64,000 bases of DNA from assembly GCA_009773735.1 (NCBI GenBank), contig WSYG01000001.1:41897-105896 (forward strand), written 5' to 3'. The stretch is from Erysipelotrichaceae bacterium (GTDB taxonomy: Bacteria; Bacillota_I; Bacilli_A; Erysipelotrichales; Erysipelotrichaceae). The translations under genes and the position numbers were made by a program. Positions 29,523-38,042 of this stretch are shown here, piece by piece; position 1 is the first letter of the stretch, and every line of letters starts with the position of its first letter. The notes below the pieces were generated by a model. It made no database searches. It saw only the letters and a program-made list of their open reading frames with translations, and was not told the DNA's origin.

Positions 29523-30578
29523 TTATTTACCTCCTAAATGCGATTTGACCGCATTGACGATTTCACTGGGTTCAAAGATGATCCCACCTGTTCGCCCATA
29601 GAAATGCACTGGAACGATTCCATTGACTGCCAATTTGACATCCACCAGCATCTGTCCCATGGAGAGTTCTGCACACAACACAAACTTAACGTTTTTAGAA
29701 GCTTCATGAAGCGCATCATAAGGATAAGGAACTAAAGTCTTAGGTCTAAACAGACCCGCTTTGATGCCTTCTTCACGCAAAGTTTTGATCGCAGATTTAA
29801 CGATACGAGATGGTGTCCCATAGGCTACGATCAACACATCCGCATCATCACTTAAGAATTTTTCATATTCAACTTCATTTTTTACGATTTCTAGGTATTT
29901 ATTGTTTAATAGGATATTGTGATCTTCTAATTCAACAGAATCCAGATGCATCGAATTGACCACATTTAAATGATCGCGATTACCTTTTCCAGTCGCGGCC
30001 CATAAATTGGCTGCTTTTGGGATGGGTGTCGTATCGATCTCAACTGGTTCCATCATCTGTCCAATGATCCCATCTGCCATAACCATGACAGGAATCCGAT
30101 AGGTATCTGCCAATCTAAACGCATGTCTAACCATGTCTGTGGCTTCTTGAACACCGTTAGGAGCTAAGACAATGACTCTATAGTCCCCATTGCCTCCACC
30201 TCGTGTGGCTTGATTATAGTCTCCCTGTGATGGCAAGATACTGCCTAAACCTGGTCCTCCACGCGATACAGATACAATGACGATCGGGAGTTGAGCCCCA
30301 GCACAATAAGATATGCCTTCTTGTTTAAGCGCAATACCTGGTGAAGAAGATGAGGTCATGACTCGAGCACCAGCAGCTGCAGCTCCATAAACCATATTGA
30401 TGGCTGCTATTTCACTTTCAGCTTGTACGAAAACACCTCCGCTTTTAGCGAGATATTTAGACATATATTCTGGAACTTCATTTTGTGGGGTGATTGGATA
30501 ACCAAAGAACCCTTCACATCCTGCAGAGATTGCAGCTTGGGCAATGGCTTCATTGCCTTTCATTAAGACTTTTCCCAT
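29523..30578 (-). CDS. 2-oxoacid:ferredoxin oxidoreductase alpha subunit
   Basis: GNEAIAQAAISAGCEGFFGYPITPQNEVPEYM, TSSSSPGIALKQEG; start at ATG 30578 overlapping ferredoxin stop (TAATG). Confidence 0.93.
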   Translation of the reverse strand: MGKVLMKGNEAIAQAAISAGCEGFFGYPITPQNEVPEYMSKYLAKSGGVFVQAESEIAAINMVYGAAAAGARVMTSSSSPGIALKQEGISYCAGAQLPIVIVSVSRGGPGLGSILPSQGDYNQATRGGGNGDYRVIVLAPNGVQEATDMVRHAFRLADTYRIPVMVMADGIIGQMMEPVEIDTTPIPKAANLWAATGKGNRDHLNVVNSMHLDSVELEDHNILLNNKYLEIVKNEVEYEKFLSDDADVLIVAYGTPSRIVKSAIKTLREEGIKAGLFRPKTLVPYPYDALHEASKNVKFVLCAELSMGQMLVDVKLAVNGIVPVHFYGRTGGIIFEPSEIVNAVKSHLGGK

Positions 30579-30796
30579 TAGACATCCAACCTTTCTACGG
30601 TAATGCATGAATCTGGACACATCAGTGCACAATTTGTACAAGCGATGCATTTATCCATATCAAAACAATGAGCCGGTGTATACCCTATCTTATTGACTCT
30701 GGTCAAATCCAAAGCCAAGATCTTCATCGGACAGGCATTGACACATAGTCCACACCCTTTACAGGTGTCTTCATTAAATATGACTCTTCCTTTCAT
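30578..30796 (-). CDS. 2x[4Fe-4S] ferredoxin (OFOR delta-like subunit)
   Basis: CKGCGLCVNACPMKI and CIACTNCALMCPDSCI. Confidence 0.93.
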   Translation of the reverse strand: MKGRVIFNEDTCKGCGLCVNACPMKILALDLTRVNKIGYTPAHCFDMDKCIACTNCALMCPDSCITVERLDV

Positions 30797-31449
30797 AATG
30801 TTTCTCCTTTCATCCAATCGCTTCTTAAGATCAAATGATCGAAGTAAACGACAGGATTATGAATGGTTTTCAGTTGCGGTAAAAATAAAGCATTGACCAT
30901 CGTATAGACAATGGGAATATTCAAATCTTTGGATATCAGTTCAAGCTGTGCTTGAGCATTTAAGATCATTTCTGGATCGCTTTGGTCCAACATATGCGTA
31001 TTATGAACCAAACCGTTGATTCTAAGATGACTTCTTGATTCAAAGAGTTCGATCATGGGTTTGATTTGATCAAAGAAAGATTCTGGTCGATTCGCATTGA
31101 CAACCAGCCAAACCGACGCTTTTTGTAGCACATCGTCAAAACTGGCGAGTGGTTTGAGTCCGTTTTCACTGCCCGCACAATCGATGATCAGCGGGATGTT
31201 TTGTGAGATGGCTCCTCTAAGATTTCCACTCATGGCAGGAAAATCTTGATTGATGTGGTTTTTTAAGATACTGCCGATGACATCGACTCCTTTGGATTTT
31301 AACCAAAGGGCTTGTTCACGCGGTCTAAAATATGGGTTGATGACATCCAGATCAGCCAATGCACAAGGGGCTTTTAATAAAGCCAATTGCGATGCAAATT
31401 CGCTCTTACCGACACCATAAGCACCGGTGATGATGAGCACTTCACTCAT
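30793..31449 (-). CDS. P-loop NTPase of unknown function embedded in OFOR operon
   Basis: LIITGAYGVGKSEFASQLAL Walker A; ADLDVINPYFRPRE; LIIDCAGSENG; VVNANRPES; ATGA overlaps on both sides. Confidence 0.8.
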   Translation of the reverse strand: MSEVLIITGAYGVGKSEFASQLALLKAPCALADLDVINPYFRPREQALWLKSKGVDVIGSILKNHINQDFPAMSGNLRGAISQNIPLIIDCAGSENGLKPLASFDDVLQKASVWLVVNANRPESFFDQIKPMIELFESRSHLRINGLVHNTHMLDQSDPEMILNAQAQLELISKDLNIPIVYTMVNALFLPQLKTIHNPVVYFDHLILRSDWMKGETL

Positions 31450-32528
31450 TTCTTAGCGATATGGATACTGTTGATGCGACTCATCATTTCAATGCGACGA
31501 TCAGCCATCCGTTCAGCCACTAAATACGATGGGATATTGGAATCTTTGGATTCACGAATGATTTCACGTACACGGTCATAAATCAAATCGATGGCTTGCA
31601 TCGAAGCTTCTTTATTGTATCCGATCTTTTCTTGATAGACATTGATCAAACCACCTGCATTGATGACATAATCAGGGGCATATACAATGCCCAATTCATG
31701 AAGCATCATCCCGTGTTTATTGGTATCTTCCAATTGGTTATTGGCACTTCCCCCTATGATCTTGGCTTTGATATTAGGTATGGTCTTATCATTCAACGTG
31801 GCGCCTAATGCACAAGGTGCATAGACATCCACATCTAAAGTATGAATCAGATCTTTATCAACGATGGTTGCCCCTGTCTTCTCAGAGACATTCTTCAGAG
31901 CTTCTTGATCGATATCAGAAATAAATAAGAGTGCTCCTTCTTCGTGTAGTAGATCAGCTAAGACAGCCCCAACATGACCAACACCTGAAATCGCAATTTT
32001 GATGCCTTCTAGTTTAGAAGTCCCATATTCTTCTTTTAGGCATGCTTTGATGCCTTTTAGGACTCCATAAGCTGTAAACGGAGAAGGATCTCCTGAAGTT
32101 GTCGGTAAGCCCATAACGTGATCTGTTTCGATCTTGACTAAATTCATATCAGCAGGAGAAGTTCCTACATCTTCAGCGGTAATGAAACGTCCGCCTAAAG
32201 AATCAACATAACGCCCAAAGGCTCTCCAGAAAGCTTCTCGTTTAACCGTATCTTTGCGTAAATTCTTAGAGTTTCCAATGATGACCGCTTTACCACCGCC
32301 TAAATTCAATCCAGCACAAGCAGCTTTTTTTGTCATTCCTCTGGCCAAACGCATAACATCCAACACAGCTTCTTCTTCGTTTTCGTATTCCCAAACTCTG
32401 GTTCCACCCAGTGCTGGTCCGAGTGTGGTGTTGTGTATGCAAATGAAACCTTTTAAGCCAGAATTACGATCATACATATAAATCAACTGTTCGTAACCGT
32501 ACTTCTCCATATACTCAAATTTAAGCAT
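31446..32528 (-). CDS. Leu/Phe/Val dehydrogenase (Glu/Leu/Phe/Val dehydrogenase family)
   Basis: CIHNTTLGPALGGTRVWEYENEEEAVLDVMRLARGMTKKAACAGLNLGGGKAVIIG; the ORF begins MLKFEYMEKYGYEQ. Confidence 0.94.
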   Translation of the reverse strand: MLKFEYMEKYGYEQLIYMYDRNSGLKGFICIHNTTLGPALGGTRVWEYENEEEAVLDVMRLARGMTKKAACAGLNLGGGKAVIIGNSKNLRKDTVKREAFWRAFGRYVDSLGGRFITAEDVGTSPADMNLVKIETDHVMGLPTTSGDPSPFTAYGVLKGIKACLKEEYGTSKLEGIKIAISGVGHVGAVLADLLHEEGALLFISDIDQEALKNVSEKTGATIVDKDLIHTLDVDVYAPCALGATLNDKTIPNIKAKIIGGSANNQLEDTNKHGMMLHELGIVYAPDYVINAGGLINVYQEKIGYNKEASMQAIDLIYDRVREIIRESKDSNIPSYLVAERMADRRIEMMSRINSIHIAKK

Positions 32529-32629
32529 TATTTTCTCCTTGAAGCCTGGTTCATGTTTTTTGGCTTCTCTTCGAATTCAATTATACCACCCAAAAAGACA
32601 AGCTGAAAGCCCTTTCATCTCCATTTCAC

Positions 32630-33691
32630 CTAATATGGTTTTAAAGCTTCTTCACCATTTAGGTATCTAAGACCACCACTGGCCAAGGCAACAAGTTCAT
32701 CTTCCCCTGGATAAACGGATACAGGAGCGATCCAATCGACCCGTTTTTTTAGCTCATCACAGATGTATTCATTATAGGCAACTCCGCCTGTAATCAAGAT
32801 CTGATCGACCTTACCACAGACGACTGTCGCATAGGCACCGATCTCTTTGGAGATTTGATAAATCATCGCATCCAAGATAAGTTTGGTATGCGGATCCGTA
32901 AGTGATCGTTCATAGATTGCTTTGACGTCACTGGTTCCTAAATGTGAAACAAGACCTCCTTGACCGACTAAGATCTTGGCGATCTTTTCATAATCATATT
33001 TGTTGTCTTTGATAACTTGGATGACCATACGTGCTGTTAGGCCCCCTACTCTTTCAGGTGAAAAAGGTCCTTCTCCATCCAAAGCATTGGAAGTATCGAT
33101 GACACGGCCATGAGAATGTATCCCAACAGATATACCACCACCAAGATGCGCAATCAGTAAATTGAGTTCAGTGATCGGTTTTTTGATCGATTTTGCGTAT
33201 TCTAGGGCGATTTGTTTTGTATTCAACGCATGAAAACCACATCGTCTTTGATGGCCTTTTAGACCTGATATACGTGCGATATCACTCAATTCATCGGTTG
33301 TAGGCGCATTGACAAACACCACTTCTTTACCGGATTCTTTGCCCCATTCATAACCGATACAGACCCCTACATTTGAGATATGCGAGCCATTTCTCTCATG
33401 ACTGATATCATCATAAACCACTTCATCTACACGATATACACCGCCTGGAATCGGTTTGGTGACAGCGCCTCTGACAACGATGAGATCCATGGAAGAAAGG
33501 TCAATATTGTTGGACTTTAACCATGTATCGATGATGTTTTTACGAAATGAGGTCTGCGATAAGATGTTAGGAAAGTGATTTAATGCTTCAGTGCTGTGTC
33601 TGAAGGTCTCACTGAGAATCAAATCTAAATCATGAAACAATGCGATCTTACTTGAAGTAGAACCTAGATTTAAAACAAATAACTTAAGCAT
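32630..33691 (-). CDS. buk: butyrate kinase
   Basis: VLNLGSTSSKIALFHD, LIAHLGGGISVGIHSHGRVID, ITGGVAYNEYI. Confidence 0.94.
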   Translation of the reverse strand: MLKLFVLNLGSTSSKIALFHDLDLILSETFRHSTEALNHFPNILSQTSFRKNIIDTWLKSNNIDLSSMDLIVVRGAVTKPIPGGVYRVDEVVYDDISHERNGSHISNVGVCIGYEWGKESGKEVVFVNAPTTDELSDIARISGLKGHQRRCGFHALNTKQIALEYAKSIKKPITELNLLIAHLGGGISVGIHSHGRVIDTSNALDGEGPFSPERVGGLTARMVIQVIKDNKYDYEKIAKILVGQGGLVSHLGTSDVKAIYERSLTDPHTKLILDAMIYQISKEIGAYATVVCGKVDQILITGGVAYNEYICDELKKRVDWIAPVSVYPGEDELVALASGGLRYLNGEEALKPY

Positions 33692-34601
33692 GCTGAACCC
33701 CTTTATGTTGAGCCATCAAAATGGCCAATAAGATCGAATTAAACTTGGCTTCATCACTATCTGATCGTGATGTCAAAACGATTGGGGCAGCTGCACCACT
33801 GATGACACAGGCTACCGAACCTTGCGCAAAATAAGTAATGGCTTTATATAAGATGTTGCCCGCTTCTATATTGGGCATCAATAAAACATCCGCTTTACCA
33901 GCATTGGGATTACTCATGCCTTTATGATGAGCTGCTTCGATCGATACTGCCCCATCAAACGCAAAAGGACCATCGACTTCACAACCGATAATGGCACCTG
34001 CTTTTTGAAGTGCACTTAATTCTTCAGCATCTAAAGTCGCTTGCATCTTCGGATTGATTTTCTCAACGGCACAAATAACTGCGACTTTTGGATTATTTAT
34101 CCCTAAAGCTGAAGTAACAGGGATACAGTTTTCTATGATCTGTTTTTTTGCGTTGACATCTGGGGCAATATTCATGGCTCCATCCGACATTAAAAACATT
34201 TTATCAACAGTGGGAACCGTAAATACTGTCACATGAGACAACAAGTGATCTGTTCTAAGACCCCATTCTTTGTTTAAAACAGCTCTTAGTAAAACACTGG
34301 TATCGACTAAGCCTTTCATTAAAAGATCTGCTTCGTGGTTAAAAACAAGTTTTACAGCCAATTCACAGGCTAAGACTGGATCCAACTCATTGATGATTCT
34401 GATTCCTTCTAGTGAAAAATGATGCTGGGAACTGATGTCTTTGATCAGTGCTTCATCACCAACCAATATGGCGGATACATAATGCTCAGATACAGCTTGA
34501 GTGACAGCTGAGATGACTTCTTCATCAGCAGCACAAGCAACGGCTAAAACCGTCTTTTGATGTGTTTTGATACGTTGACGTAATGTTTCTTGTAGGTTCA
34601 T
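33684..34601 (-). CDS. ptb: phosphate butyryltransferase / phosphate acyltransferase
   Basis: VLLMPNIEAGNILYKAITYFAQGSVACVISGAAAPIVLTSRSD; adjacent to buk. Confidence 0.93.
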   Translation of the reverse strand: MNLQETLRQRIKTHQKTVLAVACAADEEVISAVTQAVSEHYVSAILVGDEALIKDISSQHHFSLEGIRIINELDPVLACELAVKLVFNHEADLLMKGLVDTSVLLRAVLNKEWGLRTDHLLSHVTVFTVPTVDKMFLMSDGAMNIAPDVNAKKQIIENCIPVTSALGINNPKVAVICAVEKINPKMQATLDAEELSALQKAGAIIGCEVDGPFAFDGAVSIEAAHHKGMSNPNAGKADVLLMPNIEAGNILYKAITYFAQGSVACVISGAAAPIVLTSRSDSDEAKFNSILLAILMAQHKGVQHA

Positions 34602-34632
34602 AATTACTCCTTCGTTTCTATTATACGAAAAA

Positions 34633-34652
34633 AAGGGCCTTAATAGGTCCTT
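34633..34652 (-). terminator. Terminator after DUF308-like gene
   Basis: AAGGACCTATTAAGGCCCTTTTTTT on minus strand. Confidence 0.55.
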
Positions 34653-35881
34653 CTCTGCGTAATCTTATCGGTTTGAAGTTGAAAAGCTGTGTTTAGGAAG
34701 TCAAAATATGCACCTGGGGTAATGATCCCATTGAGTCTAAATAAACCCAGTTGTTTATCCTTGATGAAATAATCAACCAACTCGACACAATTGGTCCCAA
34801 ACGCAAAATAAGTTTTAAAATGACCTTGGGTAAACTTAAAGAAATCAGCCTTGGTTGCGCTTGATAAACGTTGGATATAATACAATGAATCATTTTCTTT
34901 AAAAGCAGGAATCCAAGATTGTGAACGATCAAGGAGTTGCTGCATTCGATTTTCAAACAAAGAGGCTTGTTGGTCATCCATATCATAGACAAACCCAATC
35001 ATCCTTTTCTGTTCAGTTCTAATGCAAAAGTCAAGATAAGGCTGAGGATCACTGATGATCAAGACGCCATCCCCCAGTGAATTATTGAGATATCGATGTT
35101 TTGGATCATACGCTCCATAGGAATAGAGCTTGTTTTGATAGATCATATCTAAATGTCCTAAATTATCAGATCGAGTCCCTTTCATATGAAACAAGATCTC
35201 TAATTGATTGGGCTTAAGCGGTTTATGAACCGTATTGACTTCCAGTCCTAGATGAATGAGTTGCTTAAGTACGCGTTGGGGATAAAGCATGGCGATGAAG
35301 TTTGGTAACGGTAATCTAAACAGATGATTGATTCTCTTCCTAAAAAAGCCAGCGGTTACCAATTGGACTCCAGATACGATTTGAAAAAGCCCAACATAAA
35401 TCAAATAAACACCTGCGACCCAAACTAAACGCAACATACTGGGAACCGGATCAAACAACAAGACAAACGCAAAACCCACTGAAATGATGGCATCGATCAG
35501 ATTCCATAAGCGAGGTCGAATATCATCGATCTTATACACGTAATAGATCATCGATTTAGAAATGGCACTGATCAAAGCCCAAACACCATACACCAAAGGA
35601 ATCATGGCAATTTGCATTTCTGGAATACGCCACAACAATACATTGATGATCAGTAAGTAGCCTGTGTTCCATAAGTGTTGAGTCTTCTTAAGTTTCTGGT
35701 TTTCTAAAAGAAATACCACAAATTGAAAGAGTCCTATGATCATCAAAACATATCGATTAAGTTGAATCAACAAACCCGAAATGATGCTGGTTTCAAAAAA
35801 TAACAAAGTGCCTAAGCTCAGGACTAATAAACCTGAAACCAAGACACTTGAATTTCTAATTTGATTCTTAAAGATGTTCAT
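34640..35881 (-). CDS. HdeD/DUF308-like membrane domain fused to soluble C-terminal domain with H...NC motif
   Basis: N-terminal half has repeated hydrophobic helices; C-terminal half has GTRSDNLGHLDMIYQNKLYSYGAYD and AFGTNCVELVDYFIKDKQLGLFRLNGIITPGAYFDFL. Confidence 0.65.
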   Translation of the reverse strand: MNIFKNQIRNSSVLVSGLLVLSLGTLLFFETSIISGLLIQLNRYVLMIIGLFQFVVFLLENQKLKKTQHLWNTGYLLIINVLLWRIPEMQIAMIPLVYGVWALISAISKSMIYYVYKIDDIRPRLWNLIDAIISVGFAFVLLFDPVPSMLRLVWVAGVYLIYVGLFQIVSGVQLVTAGFFRKRINHLFRLPLPNFIAMLYPQRVLKQLIHLGLEVNTVHKPLKPNQLEILFHMKGTRSDNLGHLDMIYQNKLYSYGAYDPKHRYLNNSLGDGVLIISDPQPYLDFCIRTEQKRMIGFVYDMDDQQASLFENRMQQLLDRSQSWIPAFKENDSLYYIQRLSSATKADFFKFTQGHFKTYFAFGTNCVELVDYFIKDKQLGLFRLNGIITPGAYFDFLNTAFQLQTDKITQRRTY

Positions 35882-35983
35882 GAATCAAGTATAGTGTTTC
35901 TACTGATAAGACGCAATCGACTTGTTGATTTGCCATTTCGCTTGTTTATTATTATGATATAAATACAGACAAAGGAGGATCAT

Positions 35984-36223
35984 ATGACCTCACAAGCGAC
36001 CTTAAATCGGTTATACGACTATATCTTGGCCATTAGAGATAGACAAGGTTCGTTAGAATTGTTTAAAGCCCATGAAAAAGACATCAAATCTTTGTCGACC
36101 ATGGATCTGTTTGATCTATTCAACAGAGTACTAGAAGTCGATGAACCAAAAGGAAGCGATGAAACTCAAGCTCACTGCGATCCAAACACTGATGCATGCC
36201 TCACTTCAAAATGTGGATCCTAA
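35984..36223 (+). CDS. small protein, possibly the N-terminal module of a DUF438-like system
   Basis: 79 aa with AAAGGAGGATCAT RBS; Cys-rich tail CDPNTDACLTSKCGS; overlaps the next gene. Confidence 0.6.
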   Translation: MTSQATLNRLYDYILAIRDRQGSLELFKAHEKDIKSLSTMDLFDLFNRVLEVDEPKGSDETQAHCDPNTDACLTSKCGS

Positions 36224-37031
36224 GGTGTTATTGCCTTTATTTACTGAACTTCAAGATTTCACACCTCATTATGTTAAGATCCAGAATGTTTTGTTTCCTC
36301 ACCTAGAAAAAGTTGATGATCGTTGTACCGGATTAAAAATCATGTGGTCACTTCAAGATCAAACAAAAACAAATTTAAAGCACATCGTGTCAAAATTGGT
36401 CGATGTACAACAATTGGATGATGCGCTCATCATTTCGATCGGTAATTATTTCTTTGCGGCATATGGATTGATTCAGAAAGAAGAACTCATATTGTTTCAA
36501 GTCGCACTTGATCTGTTAACTCCAACACAACTCGAACAAGTAGAGATTCACTGTGCAGAATTTGATGCATGTTTTATTCAACCTTTACCAAAACGTAAAT
36601 CAAATGTTGAAGAATCACCTGCTTTCTTCTTTAACACAGAAACAGGTCATCTAACAAAAGAACAGTTGATGTTGGTACTGGGTGCGATTCCTTTAGACAT
36701 TACATTGATCGATGAACATGATAAAGTGTTGTATTTCAACAATGCGAAAGATCGCCTATTCCCCCGTTCCGCAGCCGTCATTGGACGTGATGTGCGTAAT
36801 TGTCATCCGGCAGAAAGTGTTCATGTGGTCAATGAAATTCTTAGTGCTTTTAGAAACAAATCACGAGATGAAGCAAAGTTTTGGATCCACATGAAAAATA
36901 AATTTGTCTACATAAAATATGTTGCACTTAGAGATCCGCAAGGAAGCTACAAAGGCTGCTTAGAAATCACACAAGAAATCTCGGAGATACATGCTTTAAA
37001 AGGCGATCGAAGATTATTAGATTGGGACTAA
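36159..37031 (+). CDS. PAS-domain protein (DUF438/hemerythrin-PAS-like)
   Basis: C-terminal GAIPLDITLIDEHDKVLYFNNAKDRLFPRSAAVIGRDVRNCHPAESVHVV...GCLEITQEISEIHALKGDRRLLDW; ATG 36159 preceded by AAAAGGAAGCG. Confidence 0.8.
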   Translation: MKLKLTAIQTLMHASLQNVDPKVLLPLFTELQDFTPHYVKIQNVLFPHLEKVDDRCTGLKIMWSLQDQTKTNLKHIVSKLVDVQQLDDALIISIGNYFFAAYGLIQKEELILFQVALDLLTPTQLEQVEIHCAEFDACFIQPLPKRKSNVEESPAFFFNTETGHLTKEQLMLVLGAIPLDITLIDEHDKVLYFNNAKDRLFPRSAAVIGRDVRNCHPAESVHVVNEILSAFRNKSRDEAKFWIHMKNKFVYIKYVALRDPQGSYKGCLEITQEISEIHALKGDRRLLDWD

Positions 37032-37057
37032 AAAACAACTGAAATTTCAGTTGTTTT
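37032..37057. terminator. Bidirectional palindromic terminator
   Basis: AAAACAACTGAAATTTCAGTTGTTTT between convergent genes. Confidence 0.75.
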
Positions 37058-37072
37058 GTTTAAGACTTTGAA

Positions 37073-37270
37073 TTATCCGCCTCTGCGATTGATTTGACCG
37101 CGTCCTATACCGTGATTGACCATCGCATGACGTCCCTTTTTCATCAATCCTCGAAACCCATGCTGAACACTTATTTTGGGGTCAGTTTTCATTGGGGCAA
37201 ATGCACCTTGTTTTTCTGGTGGAGTTTGCGGTGCATGTCCTAATGACCCCAGTTTTTCTTTCTGAAGCAT
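37073..37270 (-). CDS. 65-aa basic small protein ending in RRGG
   Basis: Near-consensus RBS AGGAGGACCTTA-ATG; own promoter and terminator; MLQKEKLGSLGHAPQ...HGIGRGQINRRGG. Confidence 0.65.
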   Translation of the reverse strand: MLQKEKLGSLGHAPQTPPEKQGAFAPMKTDPKISVQHGFRGLMKKGRHAMVNHGIGRGQINRRGG

Positions 37271-37282
37271 TAAGGTCCTCCT

Positions 37283-37336
37283 GACTAAGATCGTCCTTAG
37301 TCACTTTTAGTATAATCCATATGGATAACTTGTCAA
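37283..37336 (-). promoter_or_regulatory. Promoter, operator palindrome and 5' leader hairpin of the 65-aa gene
   Basis: TTGACA (37331-37336)-16 nt-TATACT (37309-37314); ATCCATATGGAT palindrome in the spacer (37315-37326); GACTAAG-GACGAT-CTTAGTC hairpin (37283-37302) abutting the SD. Confidence 0.6.
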
Positions 37337-37951
37337 TCAAGGCGAAATGAAGGTGTAATAGATGAAACCTCCACTGGATGTGGTCGTTTCAAGCCATAAA
37401 GCCAAGTCGATGATCAAACGTTCACCACCATCTAAGATATGAACCAATACATGATCTGGTCCTTCAACATCGATGCCTACGATCAATACCCAATGATACG
37501 CTTCAAGGTTATGTACTTTCCCATTGTTTAGATTTAAAAAAGCGATTGGGGAATCCTCAAGTAATCCAGATTGTATGAATTCTGAAACTTCAGACAATGA
37601 AGGACGATGTTCAACAAGTTTTGAAACCTCTAGGTTGTGTTTTGTATAGGGTAAATTCAAAGACGTAAAGTATTTAGACAAACCGTTGTAGAAACGATCT
37701 AAACGGTTGATACCGCCAAAACCTGGAGTAACATAAGTCCAGATCACATTCATCACAGATATGGCTTCTTCTTTGGTTTTAGGAGCTCTTTTAGGATCCG
37801 TTTGATAAAGAACCATCATGGATGCGCATGTTGGACCACAGCCTGATAAGCGTTGCCAAGGCTTTCCATACCAAAGCTGATCACAGCCATACAGCGATGA
37901 GTCTTCAATCTTAAGGTAATCTATGTTTTTTAAGGTCATGTTTTGATTCAT
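37337..37951 (-). CDS. C39-like papain-fold cysteine peptidase family protein
   Basis: LSGCGPTCASMMVLYQ (Cys), YHWVLIVGIDVEGPDHVLVHILDGGE (His/Asp); no signal peptide. Confidence 0.75.
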   Translation of the reverse strand: MNQNMTLKNIDYLKIEDSSLYGCDQLWYGKPWQRLSGCGPTCASMMVLYQTDPKRAPKTKEEAISVMNVIWTYVTPGFGGINRLDRFYNGLSKYFTSLNLPYTKHNLEVSKLVEHRPSLSEVSEFIQSGLLEDSPIAFLNLNNGKVHNLEAYHWVLIVGIDVEGPDHVLVHILDGGERLIIDLALWLETTTSSGGFIYYTFISP

Positions 37952-38015
37952 AAGGTTTTTTTGTATCTCTACAATACCATACCCATTAAATAACTCTAAG
38001 TCAATTGACTGACCT

Positions 38016-38042
38016 AAAAAAGATTCACGGATGTGAATCTTT
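38016..38042 (-). terminator. Terminator after second OFOR
   Basis: AAAGATTCACATCCGTGAATCTTTTTT on minus strand. Confidence 0.75.
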
